A stretch of DNA of 64,000 bases from Heritagella_A intestinalis (lineage in GTDB: Bacteria > Bacillota > Clostridia > Oscillospirales > Acutalibacteraceae): assembly GCA_904418995.1 (NCBI GenBank), contig CAJFQF010000010.1, forward strand, positions 16,131-80,130, in the 5' to 3' direction. The notes under the pieces are model-generated. The model was not told the DNA's origin, made no database searches, and saw only the letters and a program-made list of their open reading frames with translations. Positions 1 through 8,626 of this stretch are shown piece by piece; positions within the stretch are counted from its first letter, which is position 1, and each line of letters opens with the position of its first letter. Both the position numbers and the translations under genes were made by a program.

Positions 1-1
1 T

Positions 2-484
2 GAAACCAACGGCGCTTCTCTGGGGATTGCCTGCTCTGACGAGCCCTCCGGAGCCCTAACCTGCAATTTGGGCCTGCTGCACATGGATGCATCCGGTGCT
101 TCTGTGGAATTTGATATTCGCTACCCGGTAACCGCAGAGGGCGAGAAGATTATCGAGGCCTTCCGGGCCTGTGCGGAAAAGGCTGGCTTGCAGTTCACCG
201 TAACGGAGCACACGCCTCCCCTGTATTTGCCGGCAGACAGCCCCTTCATTCATCTGCTTCAGGGCTCCTATACTGCCGTTACCGGCCAGCCCTGCAATCT
301 GTATGCCACTGGCGGCGGCACCTATGCCCGCGCGGTATCCGGCAGGGGCGTAGCCTTTGGCCCGATTTTCCCGGATGAGCCGGATCGCGGCCTGCATCAG
401 GTCAACGAGCACATTGACCGCAACCGCTATTTAGAGCACGCCCGCATCTGCCTGGAGGCTATGTACCGGATGCTGCAAGGGTAA
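2..484 (+). CDS. M20-family dipeptidase (PepV/Sapep type), C-terminal part
   Basis: This is the last 160 codons of a gene that begins before the window. The visible protein has the M20 metallopeptidase ending: a TGGGTYAR glycine-rich turn followed about 30 residues later by LHQVNEH, whose histidine is a metal ligand in the PepV/Sapep dipeptidases. Enzymes of this family cut dipeptides in the cytoplasm with two bound metal ions. The reading frame is open from base 2. A strong inverted repeat 28 bases past the stop ends transcription. Substrate range cannot be read from this fragment. The family call is firm; the exact dipeptidase subgroup is inferred. Confidence 0.85.
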   Translation, partial: ETNGASLGIACSDEPSGALTCNLGLLHMDASGASVEFDIRYPVTAEGEKIIEAFRACAEKAGLQFTVTEHTPPLYLPADSPFIHLLQGSYTAVTGQPCNLYATGGGTYARAVSGRGVAFGPIFPDEPDRGLHQVNEHIDRNRYLEHARICLEAMYRMLQG

Positions 485-511
485 CTTCAAAGACGACCAT
501 TGTTTAAAAGA

Positions 512-553
512 AAAACCGGTTTGGAGTGTAGTTCTTCTCTCCAAACCGGTTTT
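512..553. terminator. Bidirectional intrinsic terminator
   Basis: A perfect 15-bp stem (512-526 with 539-553) with a 12-base loop lies between two convergent genes. T-rich sequence follows the stem on the plus strand (551-560) and A-rich sequence precedes it, so it can stop transcripts from both sides. Confidence 0.9.
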
Positions 554-558
554 ATTTT

Positions 559-1500
559 TTAAGTTAAGTCACTGAAAAGGTCTTTCTGATAAACCCCTTT
601 GGAAATCAGCTCCTGAAAAGCCTGGATGACAGTTTCCTTATCCTCCTGATAGGTGACGCCGAACCACTTATCGTGGGTGGAAAGCACCTGCACAGTTACC
701 CGGCCCTCCTGTAAGAGCTGGTCGATATAGATGGGCAGCAGGAATTCACCCTTGGAAAGGTCATTCTGGGGATTGCGGAAGAATTCCTGGAAGCCCTCTT
801 CCAGCAGGTTCACAAAGGCCGGGGTCAGGCCCCACATATTCATGGAAACCGGAGATTCCACATCCACCGGCGTCCGGGAACCGTCTTCCCCTTCTACCAC
901 GGCGCCTTCCGGCGTTTTGAGAATGTTCCGGGTCTCATGAACCTGGCACAGATAGCCCTTTTCGTCCACTTGGCAAATTCCCCGGGTTACGCCGCCGTTT
1001 TCACTGAGGGTATTTTTCAGGATAAAGCCCGCCATGCACAGGTCGTTGGACTTTTCCGGAGTATACGCTATAAGGAAATCGTGGAGGCGCACAAAGGCTT
1101 CCTTCCCGTAATAGTCATCGGCGTTAATGACGGCAAAGGGCTCCTGCAAAATCTCTTTGCAGGCAAGCACGGCTTGACCGGTGCCCCAGGGTTTGGTGCG
1201 GCCCTCTGGGAACTCGGCCCCTTCCGGCAGATTCCGTAGCTCCTGGAAAGCATAGTCAATCTCTACGCCCAAAGCGGAGCAGATCTTTTCCATCCGGCTG
1301 CCAATAACCTCTCGGAATGCCTCTTCAATATCCCGGCGGATAATGAAAACCAGCTTATTAAAACCCGCTTCAATGGCGTCGTGGATGGAATAATCCATAA
1401 TGATCTCCCCGTTAGGGCCTACAGATTCCAGCTGCTTAATACCGCCGCCAAATCGGGAACCGATCCCGGCGGCCATAATCACCAGTGTTGTTTTGGTCAT
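559..1500 (-). CDS. Nucleotidyltransferase, sugar-phosphate/NDP-sugar pyrophosphorylase-like
   Basis: The 313-residue protein opens with a nucleotide-binding loop (AAGIGSRFGGG, residues 10-20) followed by a KQ pair, as in nucleotidyltransferases that move an NMP group onto a sugar phosphate or similar acceptor. An INADDYYG segment near residues 125-132 carries the acidic pair expected to hold the metal. The gene stands alone, with a good ribosome site (AGAAGGAGA) before the ATG and a shared terminator after the stop. The acceptor is unknown; neighbours give no pathway clue. Function at the level of nucleotidyl transfer is well supported, the substrate is not. Confidence 0.8.
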   Translation of the reverse strand: MTKTTLVIMAAGIGSRFGGGIKQLESVGPNGEIIMDYSIHDAIEAGFNKLVFIIRRDIEEAFREVIGSRMEKICSALGVEIDYAFQELRNLPEGAEFPEGRTKPWGTGQAVLACKEILQEPFAVINADDYYGKEAFVRLHDFLIAYTPEKSNDLCMAGFILKNTLSENGGVTRGICQVDEKGYLCQVHETRNILKTPEGAVVEGEDGSRTPVDVESPVSMNMWGLTPAFVNLLEEGFQEFFRNPQNDLSKGEFLLPIYIDQLLQEGRVTVQVLSTHDKWFGVTYQEDKETVIQAFQELISKGVYQKDLFSDLT

Positions 1501-1632
1501 GGAAACGTTCTCCTTCTCTTCTTCGGAGCAGCTCTGATTTTCTTGTGAAAATTTTATGAAAGATACAGCTCCTCAGATTTTTATTATGGTCTTTTCAACG
1601 ACTATTTTGTGCTGTCATATAAAATTTATGAA

Positions 1633-1668
1633 AAAACACTGCCGGTTTACTGTTATCGACAGTGTTTT
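1633..1668 (-). terminator. Intrinsic terminator after the broken lipoprotein gene
   Basis: A 9-bp stem (1633-1641 with 1660-1668) is followed by six T on the minus strand. The 313-base gap 1501-1813 holds this hairpin, the AT-rich upstream region of the nucleotidyltransferase gene and no coding sequence that I can support. Confidence 0.6.
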
Positions 1669-1813
1669 ATCCATTATACCCTTGTTTCCTGAGAAGGTCA
1701 ATAGCTAAACCGCTATAGTTTCTGTTTTTTCTATGTTTCCCTTAGGTCAGTTTACGCGGCAGGAAAACTATTTTAGCGCTTGCAGAGACTATTGGAATGA
1801 ACCGTAATGGTCA

Positions 1814-2553
1814 TCATTCATCGCTAAAAACAAACGAACTGCTTGTAACGTCGATATTGATCTTTGCGGTACCATTTCCACTTGTGTAGTCATAGCTTGT
1901 GCTAAGCATATCATATGCAGGCCAACTGCTGGGAACCGAAACAGACGAAGTGGAGATTTTTGCGTTGACAGCAAAATCATGGACGCCGCCCATAGACAGG
2001 GAACAGGAACTCGTATTTCCCGTGTAATTTAACGTCTTATTATAGTCAGACGGAAGGCTAGCCATGACGGAACTGGCGTTGCTTGTCACAGTGATATTCG
2101 CATTGATTGCTGGCAGGATCAGCGAACTTCCTTCAGAGACACCCGTGATGAGACCATAGCTTTGATCGGGAATGTAGACGACAACATTATCTTCATTATT
2201 TGTCTCTGGCTTCCTGTCCGTTACCTTGATTTCAAAGGTCGAACCGTTTGTCGTAGTCGTGACAGCCTACTCGTTCTTGTCATATTCGCAGCGATACTGC
2301 CCATCGCTGGCGAAACGAACTTCCACAGGGACCCTTCAGCAGTAATCTTCAAACCGTCCACTGTTTCCTCTGGTTGAGCGGATTCCATTTCCGTTTCGTT
2401 TTGGGAAACACTGGACTCTGTTACTGCGCTGGAAGCCGGCTCGCCCGTGCTAACTTCAGATTCCGTTCCCGGTTGACACCCTGTAAAAGCAAAAGACACT
2501 AGTAATATCAATCCCAACAAACTGGAAATTGCCTTTTTCATACCATTACACAT
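1814..2553 (-). pseudogene. Ig-like lipoprotein gene broken by a frameshift and a nonsense codon
   Basis: The 5' part (from 2553) encodes a lipoprotein signal peptide with hydrophobic core and lipobox ending FTGC, then a Ser/Glu-rich linker and the start of a domain. Near 2305 the frame shifts by one base; the other frame continues with DGQYRCEYDKNE, an Ig-like F strand with its cysteine, then meets TAG at 2267-2269. Past that codon the same frame runs open through 60 more residues into a Ser/Thr-rich C-terminal part, to TGA at 1814. Two lesions in one plausible protein suggest a decayed surface lipoprotein rather than two small genes. The gene lies 30 bases past hisE and could be read from the his operon. 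A sequencing error could explain the shift but not easily both lesions. Confidence 0.65.
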
Positions 2554-2582
2554 TCTTCTTCTCCGCTGTCACCGAAATTAGC

Positions 2583-2909
2583 TCAGGTATTTTTGTCCAC
2601 CTGGTGGAATGTCTTCAGATTGCCGGTTTTCTCGCTGCGCTTCTCCAGTTCGGCCTCCACCTCTTCCAGTGAAATGCCCTCGTTGACCATGAGAACCATC
2701 AAGTGATACAACAGGTCGGAAATTTCCAGCACCGTTTCGCGGTTGTCGCCGTTTTTAGCGGCAATAATCACCTCGCTGCACTCTTCCCCGCACTTTTTCA
2801 GAATTTTATCCAGGCCCTTTTCAAAGAGATAGCAAGTGTAGGAGCCTTCCTTCTTCTCTTCTTTCCGGCCAACTACCGTCTGATACAAAGACTGCAATGC
2901 GTCATTCAT
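2583..2909 (-). CDS. hisE: Phosphoribosyl-ATP diphosphatase
   Basis: HisE removes pyrophosphate from phosphoribosyl-ATP, the second step of histidine synthesis, in the cytoplasm. The 108-residue product is a whole MazG-like HisE: the helix with KKCGEECSEVIIAAKN (about 38-53) carries the acidic metal ligands, and ISDLLYHLMVLM follows. It is the last gene of the his operon, 24 bases after the fused hisA-hisI gene. In many bacteria HisE is fused to HisI; here HisI has instead joined HisA and HisE is free. Confidence 0.95.
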   Translation of the reverse strand: MNDALQSLYQTVVGRKEEKKEGSYTCYLFEKGLDKILKKCGEECSEVIIAAKNGDNRETVLEISDLLYHLMVLMVNEGISLEEVEAELEKRSEKTGNLKTFHQVDKNT

Positions 2910-2933
2910 ATTTGCTCGTTCCTTTCTATGGGA

Positions 2934-4007
2934 TTATTCTTTCCAAATGGTCTTATAAAAACAGCTGTGGGAACCGGTGTGGCAGGCATTCCCCGTCTGG
3001 ATGACCTTGACCAGCAGGGTGTCATCGTCACAATCAGCGGAGATAGACACTACCTTCTGCACATGGCCGGAGGTAGCCCCTTTATTCCAGAGGTTCTGGC
3101 GGCTCCGGCTATAGAACCAGGTGTACCCTGTGGAGAAGGTGCGCTTCAGGGATTCCCGATTCATATAAGCCAGCATCAGCACCTCCCCAGTGGCGGCCTC
3201 CTGAACAATAGCGGGAATCAGGTCGCCTTTGTGGAAATACTGCTCGATAAAGTCATCCATGGCCTCTTCCGGATGCATATGATTCCCGGAGATCCGGTGG
3301 GCAGCAAGCAGCGCCGCCTTTAAATCCAGGCTGCCCGCATAGAGGGATTTGCCGCAGATGGCCCCATAGAGGTTCAGGTCGTGGAGGTCAATAATGTCCT
3401 TCAGGTTGCTGACGCCGCCGCTGGCAATAATATTGCAGGAAACCGCGTTATTGATCTTGTCCAGCATATCCAGGTTCGGGCCGTTGAGGGTGCCGTCCTT
3501 GGAAATATCCGTGACAATCAGGTAGCGCACGCCGATGTCCTCCATGCGCTTGGCCATTTCCAGATAATCCACATCGGAGGTTTCCAGCCAACCGGCTGCC
3601 GCCACCTTGCCGCCCCGGGCATCGATGCCCACAGCAATGCGTTTGCCGTATTTGGCTACCGCCTCTTTGACAAAGTCCGGGTTCTGCAACGCAGCGGAAC
3701 CCAGAATCACCCGGGAAACCCCGCCTTCCAGATATTCCTCCACGGTTTTCATGTCCCGGATGCCGCCGCCTATCTCCACGCGAAGGCCGGTATTCCCAAT
3801 CACCCGGAAAATCGTTTCGCGGTTCATGGGCTTCCCGTTTTTTGCGCCGTCCAAATCTACCATATGGAGCCAGCGGGCCCCTTTTTCCTCAAAGCCCTTT
3901 GCTGTTTCCAATGCGTCTTCCGCCACTTTTTCCGCAGTGGAGAATTCCCCCTGGTGGAGGCGCACACACTGCCCTTCATGCAAATCAATGGCAGGCAAAA
4001 TTACCAT
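2934..4007 (-). CDS. hisAI: HisA-HisI fusion: ProFAR isomerase plus phosphoribosyl-AMP cyclohydrolase
   Basis: One continuous frame joins two enzymes. Residues 1 to about 240 are the HisA barrel: VILPAIDLHEGQ with catalytic Asp8, GIDARGG with Asp129, and the SKDGTLNGPN phosphate loop. From about residue 250 a full HisI follows, with metal-binding cysteines at 326, 342 and 349 in the usual 16/7 spacing and the HTGSHSCFY ending. HisI opens the ring of PR-AMP and HisA isomerises the product, so the fusion covers two consecutive steps. I start at the ATG at 4007, seven bases from AAGGAAGG; an ATG two codons earlier (4013) touches that site. No frame break is seen, so the fusion looks real. Confidence 0.93.
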   Translation of the reverse strand: MVILPAIDLHEGQCVRLHQGEFSTAEKVAEDALETAKGFEEKGARWLHMVDLDGAKNGKPMNRETIFRVIGNTGLRVEIGGGIRDMKTVEEYLEGGVSRVILGSAALQNPDFVKEAVAKYGKRIAVGIDARGGKVAAAGWLETSDVDYLEMAKRMEDIGVRYLIVTDISKDGTLNGPNLDMLDKINNAVSCNIIASGGVSNLKDIIDLHDLNLYGAICGKSLYAGSLDLKAALLAAHRISGNHMHPEEAMDDFIEQYFHKGDLIPAIVQEAATGEVLMLAYMNRESLKRTFSTGYTWFYSRSRQNLWNKGATSGHVQKVVSISADCDDDTLLVKVIQTGNACHTGSHSCFYKTIWKE

Positions 4008-4062
4008 ATACATTCCTTCCTTCTCCCCGCTGGTCGGGGCTTTCTCAAATAAAAATCATCGA

Positions 4063-4644
4063 TTACAGCATCCCCTTTGTGGAGAGGACGCCGCCATTAT
4101 TGGGGGCAACAGCCAGTCGGAGGGCATGAGCTGCCGCTTTAAACAGAGCTTCAATCATATGATGGGAGTTTTTCCCGTATTCTACCCGAAGATGCAGGGT
4201 CATGCCGCTGTTCACCGCAAACGCCCGGAAAAATTCCTCGGTCATGCAGGTGTCGAAATCCCCTACCCGCTCTTCCGGAAACTCTCCCTGGAACACCAGA
4301 TAGGGCCGGCCGCTGATGTCCACCGAAGCAAAGGCCAATGCCTCGTCCATGGGAATAAAGAAACTGCCAAACCGGCAGATGCCGCCCTTATCCCCTAAGG
4401 CCTGTCCAAAGGCCTTCCCCAGCACAATGCCGGTGTCCTCGATGGTGTGGTGGCAATCCACATACAAGTCCCCTTCTGCATGAAGGGAAAGGCCAAAGCC
4501 CCCGTGAACTGCCAGGGCTGTGAGCATATGGTCGAAAAATCCAATTCCCGTCTCCACCTTCACCGGGCCTCCATCCAGAGAGACAAAAGCGGTGATGTCC
4601 GTTTCTTTGGAGGTGCGGGTCACTTGCGCAGTGCGCTGACTCAT
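4063..4644 (-). CDS. hisB: Imidazoleglycerol-phosphate dehydratase
   Basis: HisB dehydrates imidazoleglycerol phosphate to imidazole acetol phosphate. The 193-residue protein is the single-domain form, with the two metal-binding His motifs DCHHTIEDTG and NSHHMIEALFKA. The ATG at 4644 sits eight bases from GGAG; a GTG at 4653 overlaps that site and is less likely. It lies five bases after hisC and 49 bases before hisA-hisI. There is no fused histidinol-phosphate phosphatase domain, and no separate phosphatase gene is seen in the window. Confidence 0.95.
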   Translation of the reverse strand: MSQRTAQVTRTSKETDITAFVSLDGGPVKVETGIGFFDHMLTALAVHGGFGLSLHAEGDLYVDCHHTIEDTGIVLGKAFGQALGDKGGICRFGSFFIPMDEALAFASVDISGRPYLVFQGEFPEERVGDFDTCMTEEFFRAFAVNSGMTLHLRVEYGKNSHHMIEALFKAAAHALRLAVAPNNGGVLSTKGML

Positions 4645-4649
4645 AGCCT

Positions 4650-5714
4650 TCACTCCTTTCCTGCGTCCCGGAGGAACCGGGCCAATGCTTCCAATACGGC
4701 GGCGTTTTCCTGTAGGGTTCCCGCTGTAATCCGCAGATAGCCGGGGAATTTCCGCACAGCGATACTCTGCCCCAACAGATAGGCATGAGCTTCTTCCGCT
4801 TTCTCCATGCGCAGGAAGGCAAAGTTGGTGCAGCTCTCATAGACATGGAGAGCCTGGGGAAATTCTCTTTCCAGTTCTTTCAGGCCGGCCAGCAGTTCCT
4901 CCCGGGAGCGGAGAATTTTCTCCAACGCCGTCTGAGACGCTTCTTTGCGCCCCAGCAGGGCCGCCCCCGCCGCCTGGGAGAAGGAGTTCACATTATAAGG
5001 GGACTTCACCGCTTTCAAGGCGTTGGTCAAGGGCAGGGAAGCCACCGCAAACCCCAGCCGCAGAGCCGCGCCGCCAAAAGCCTTGGAGCAGGTCCGCAAA
5101 ATCATCAGGTTGTCGTAGTCCTGGAATTCCGGCAGCAAGCTCTGGTCCCAAAAGTCCATATAGGCCTCATCCAGCACCACCAGGGCTTCCACCGAGGAAA
5201 TCAGGCGGCGCACCTCCTCCCGGCCAAGGCCCAGAGAGGTGGGGTTGCAGGGATTGGAGAAAATCAGCAGCTTAATGTCCTGCTCCCGGCACACCCGAAT
5301 GACTTCGTCTACATCAATCTGCAAATTCTCCGGCTTTTGCAGCGTCACCGGGACGCCCTCCGACAGGCTCCCGTAGAACCGGTACATGGAGAATTCCGGT
5401 TCCAGGGTCAGGAAACGGTCTCCCTTCTCCAAAAAGGAATTGCAGATAATCGAAATCAACTCGTCGGAGCCATTTCCGGCTGTGACGTTCTCCACCGGCA
5501 CCTGGTAGTAGTCCGCAAAGGCCTGGCACAGCTGCGTGGCCAAAGGGTCCGGATACCGGTTCAGAGCCAGGTGGGAAGCAATGCGGGCATACTCCTGCTG
5601 CAGGTCTTCCGGCAGGCTGAAAAAGGACTCATTGGCGTCCAGCCGGATGGCATATTCTCCGGAAATGGGGTCGTAGGGCTTTAAATTACGAATTTTATCG
5701 TTCAGTTGATACAT
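4650..5714 (-). CDS. hisC: Histidinol-phosphate aminotransferase
   Basis: HisC uses pyridoxal phosphate to transfer an amino group from glutamate to imidazole acetol phosphate. The 354-residue product has the class I/II aminotransferase layout: RLDANESFF near the N terminus, GNGSDELI (cofactor phosphate), SNPCNPTS, DEAYMDF, and the cofactor lysine in TCSKAFGGAALRLG. It is a mid-operon gene, 46 bases after hisD. Confidence 0.95.
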   Translation of the reverse strand: MYQLNDKIRNLKPYDPISGEYAIRLDANESFFSLPEDLQQEYARIASHLALNRYPDPLATQLCQAFADYYQVPVENVTAGNGSDELISIICNSFLEKGDRFLTLEPEFSMYRFYGSLSEGVPVTLQKPENLQIDVDEVIRVCREQDIKLLIFSNPCNPTSLGLGREEVRRLISSVEALVVLDEAYMDFWDQSLLPEFQDYDNLMILRTCSKAFGGAALRLGFAVASLPLTNALKAVKSPYNVNSFSQAAGAALLGRKEASQTALEKILRSREELLAGLKELEREFPQALHVYESCTNFAFLRMEKAEEAHAYLLGQSIAVRKFPGYLRITAGTLQENAAVLEALARFLRDAGKE

Positions 5715-5760
5715 AGGCGGCTCCCTTCTGCCGGGTAGGCCGGCATTTTTTCTTGATGGC

Positions 5761-7050
5761 TTATTCTTCTCCCCGCACCCGGATGGAGTTGGCGTGGGCG
5801 GTGAGGCCCTCGGTTTCCGCCAGCCGGATAATATCCTCCGAAGCCGCCTGCAAAGCGGGCTGGGTGTAGTAGATAAAGCTGGACTTCTTCACAAAGCTAT
5901 CCACAGAAAGGGGCGAGAAGAACCGGGCGGTGCCGCTGGTGGGGAGCACGTGGTTGGGGCCGGCAAAGTAATCCCCCAAGGGCTCCGGGGAGTAATTGCC
6001 CAGGAACACAGAACCGGCGTTATCCAACCGCCCTACATACTCCATAGGATTGGCGCAGCAGACTTCCAGGTGCTCCGGGGCCAGGTCGTTGGCAAACTCC
6101 ACGGCCTCGTCCATGGTCTCGCAGACGATAACCGCGCCGAAATTGGTCAGGGATTCCTCAATAATCTCCCGGCGGGAAAGGTGCTGCACCTGCTCCTGAA
6201 GCTGGGCCACGGTCTCCTGGGCCAGCTTCTCACTGGTGGTGATGAGAATCGCCGAAGCCATGCGGTCATGCTCCGCCTGGGACATCAGGTCCGCCGCCAG
6301 ATAAGCGGGTTTCGCGGTTTCATCCGCCACAATGAGGATTTCGCTGGGGCCGGCAATCATGTCGATGTCCACGGTGCCGTACAAGTGCTTCTTGGCCGTG
6401 GCCACGAAGATATTCCCCGGGCCCACAATCTTGTCCACCTTGGGAACCGTCTCCGTACCATAGGCTAAGGCCGCTACTGCCTGGGCGCCGCCCATGAGGA
6501 ACACCCGGTCTACCCCAGCCGCCAGGGCCGCCGCCATAATATCCGGGTTGGGCTTGCCGCCCTTGGCCGGAGGCGTCACCATGATAATCTCCCCCACCTC
6601 GGCAATTTTGGCGGGGATGGCATTCATCAGCACCGAAGAGGGATAGGCCGCCGTACCGCCGGGCACATAGATGCCCACCCGGTGCAGGCCCCGCACCCGC
6701 TGGCCCATGAGCACTCCATCCTGCTGGGTGGTGAGCCAGCTCTGCTGCTTCTGCCGCTGATGGAAGTCCCGGATATTGGCCGCTGCTTTTTCCAGCGCGG
6801 AAAGGAACTTTGGATCGCACTGAGCGGCCAAGGCCTTCAGCTCTTCCCGGGAAATCTCCGTTTTTTCCGGAGCAGCCCCATCAAATTTTTCCGTATAGGC
6901 CCGCACCGCCGCGTCGCCGTTTTTCCGGACATTCTCCAGAATTTCCGCCACTGCGCCATCCACCTTGCGGTCGTTTTCCCCGATACGCTCTTTTAATTTT
7001 TCAATAAATCCGCGGCAAAGCTCCGCGTTGCCGGCTACAGTTTGAATCAT
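5761..7050 (-). CDS. hisD: Histidinol dehydrogenase
   Basis: HisD oxidises histidinol to histidine in two NAD-dependent steps with a zinc ion. The 429-residue product has normal length and shows the family landmarks: VPGGTAAYPSS, the GPGNIFVATAKK loop, the DMIAGPSEILI segment, SQAEHD, and GPNHVLPTSGTARF. The ATG at 7050 follows GGAGG-like sequence in the untranslated stretch. About 200 bases of AT-rich, gene-free sequence and a gene remnant separate it from the membrane protein gene upstream. Confidence 0.96.
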   Translation of the reverse strand: MIQTVAGNAELCRGFIEKLKERIGENDRKVDGAVAEILENVRKNGDAAVRAYTEKFDGAAPEKTEISREELKALAAQCDPKFLSALEKAAANIRDFHQRQKQQSWLTTQQDGVLMGQRVRGLHRVGIYVPGGTAAYPSSVLMNAIPAKIAEVGEIIMVTPPAKGGKPNPDIMAAALAAGVDRVFLMGGAQAVAALAYGTETVPKVDKIVGPGNIFVATAKKHLYGTVDIDMIAGPSEILIVADETAKPAYLAADLMSQAEHDRMASAILITTSEKLAQETVAQLQEQVQHLSRREIIEESLTNFGAVIVCETMDEAVEFANDLAPEHLEVCCANPMEYVGRLDNAGSVFLGNYSPEPLGDYFAGPNHVLPTSGTARFFSPLSVDSFVKKSSFIYYTQPALQAASEDIIRLAETEGLTAHANSIRVRGEE

Positions 7051-7247
7051 GAAAACTCCTCCTACTCTATTAAAATTTTATTTTCTTTTTTTATCACAAA
7101 TCGCGTTCCAAACGGCGTTCCAACTTCTCTCGATAAATTTACGATCCGGTATAGCAAGCCATACGAAACTGGGAAACACCAGATAATGCACATCTTTTGT
7201 ATTTGAAACGGACATACTATCCATCTTGCGGCCCTTTTCCCAATATA

Positions 7248-7427
7248 CTATCTTTTCATCAATTTTCTTTTTGTCTGAATTTCCATAGCCTGGAGCACTG
7301 CTTCAAAGGTTCCCTGGGAAAAACCATCCGCCCGATAGATCCCCAAAATCTGATGGGAAAACAAGATCAGGCGCAAAAGGCCGTCACACCAGACCCCTTT
7401 GACCTCCCGATAGGATACGGAAACCAG
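7248..7427 (-). pseudogene. C-terminal remnant of a second YcxB-like gene
   Basis: Downstream of the intact YcxB-like gene an open stretch without a start codon encodes 59 residues that match the last 59 residues of that gene: both have a V-V-Y/R-E/D-I-V core, a DGFxQGxF motif and an RKLxK ending. A TGA at 7428-7430 closes the frame upstream and TAG at 7248 ends it. It is best explained as the tail of an older tandem copy whose front half was lost. It is diverged, so the event is not recent. Confidence 0.75.
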
Positions 7428-7439
7428 TCAAGAGGAAGT

Positions 7440-7976
7440 TTATTTTTTCCGCAGTTTCCGGCCGGAATGGGCTTCCATACAGCGGCACACCGTGTCAAAA
7501 TCCCCCTGGATAAATCCGTCCTCCTGGAGCATCACGCAGACCAAATGGGACGCAGACAGAAAATGCAGATGCTTGTGGTACCGTACTTTCCGGATATCCT
7601 CATAGCGCAGCACCTGCACCGGCACACCGCCCTGCCGCTTTTCCATGCGGTTTTGGAAAAATACCCACTGCACCCGGCTGTCCCGGGATTCCAGCATTTT
7701 CATCTGGCGGTATCTGAAAATGCCCCCTACATACGGGAGCGCGTAAACGAATAAGAGAAGTAGCGTGATTTCCAAAAACATCTCCCAGAGCCCATCGGGA
7801 TAGTCTCCGGAAGAGGCGAACACCAACACACCCAGAAGCAAATACAGCCAAACGAGGAAGGCCACCAAGCAAACCACCACGGTATAGGGCATCCGCCGAA
7901 ACAGCCAAGCCACACCGGCGATATATTCCTTTTTGGTCAGCGTCCGTTCATAAATGGCAATGGGTTCTTCGTTCAT
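7440..7976 (-). CDS. Small membrane protein with YcxB-like C-terminal domain
   Basis: The 178-residue product has two hydrophobic segments (about 35-58 and 68-85) and a soluble C-terminal part of about 80 residues. That part resembles the YcxB-like domain found in many small Firmicute membrane proteins of unknown role. The ATG overlaps the hisG stop (ATGA), so translation is probably coupled to hisG. No histidine-pathway motif is visible. A sensor, transport accessory or unrelated passenger are all possible. The membrane layout is clear, the domain name is likely and the function is unknown. Confidence 0.7.
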   Translation of the reverse strand: MNEEPIAIYERTLTKKEYIAGVAWLFRRMPYTVVVCLVAFLVWLYLLLGVLVFASSGDYPDGLWEMFLEITLLLLFVYALPYVGGIFRYRQMKMLESRDSRVQWVFFQNRMEKRQGGVPVQVLRYEDIRKVRYHKHLHFLSASHLVCVMLQEDGFIQGDFDTVCRCMEAHSGRKLRKK

Positions 7977-8626
7977 TTCTCCTCTTCCTTTCCGGTCTCC
8001 TTGATAGCCGCTTCCATTCGGGCAGCCAGGGATTCGATTTCCTTCTTCCGGAGTTTCATGCTGGCAATATTGACAATCAGCCGGGCGGAAATATCCGCCA
8101 CAAACTCCTTGACTTCCAGGCCGTTTTCCTTCAGGGTGGAGCCGGTCTCCACAATATCCACAATGGCATCGGAGAGGCCCAGCAAGGGGGCCAGCTCCAC
8201 AGAGCCCTCGATTTTGATGACCTTCACATCCATGGCCTTTCCTTCAAAAAAGGCCCGAGTCACGTTAGGATATTTGGAAGCCACGGTTTTTTCCGAAAAG
8301 CCCTGGTAAAAGTCCTGGTCCTTGGGGCCTGCCAGAGCAAACCGGCACCGGCCAAAGCCTAAATCCAGCACTTCGTAAAAGCGGCTGCCGTTTTCCATGA
8401 TGGTATCCTTGCCTACCACGCCCAAATCGCACACGCCGTGCTCTACATAGGTAATCACATCGGCGGCCTTGGCCAGCACTACTTCAATTTGCCCATCCCC
8501 GATGGGGAGGATGAGCTGCCGGCCTTTGTGATGGACGCTGGTGCAGTCGATGCCCATTTTTTCCAGCAGCGCCACGGTGTCCTTTTCCAAACGTCCCTTT
8601 GTCAGGGCAATGCGCAGCGGTTTCAT
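7973..8626 (-). CDS. hisG: ATP phosphoribosyltransferase, short form
   Basis: HisG joins ATP and PRPP, the first and feedback-controlled step of histidine synthesis. The 217-residue protein begins PLRIALTKGRLEKDT and has the PRPP-binding stretch DAIVDIVETGSTLKENGL. It ends without the regulatory domain of long HisG, so it should need HisZ. The ATG at 8626 overlaps the hisZ stop in an ATGA junction, and an N-terminal extension in the same frame upstream is rejected because it overlaps hisZ. Confidence 0.96.
   Translation of the reverse strand: MKPLRIALTKGRLEKDTVALLEKMGIDCTSVHHKGRQLILPIGDGQIEVVLAKAADVITYVEHGVCDLGVVGKDTIMENGSRFYEVLDLGFGRCRFALAGPKDQDFYQGFSEKTVASKYPNVTRAFFEGKAMDVKVIKIEGSVELAPLLGLSDAIVDIVETGSTLKENGLEVKEFVADISARLIVNIASMKLRKKEIESLAARMEAAIKETGKEEEK

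Noticed and set aside
2267..2305. Programmed frameshift or stop read-through in the lipoprotein gene
   Set aside because: There is no slippery heptamer at the shift point, and a separate in-frame TAG follows; decay is simpler.
7080..7247. Riboswitch or attenuator before hisD
   Set aside because: The AT-rich stretch shows no T-box core, no His-codon leader peptide and no terminator hairpin.
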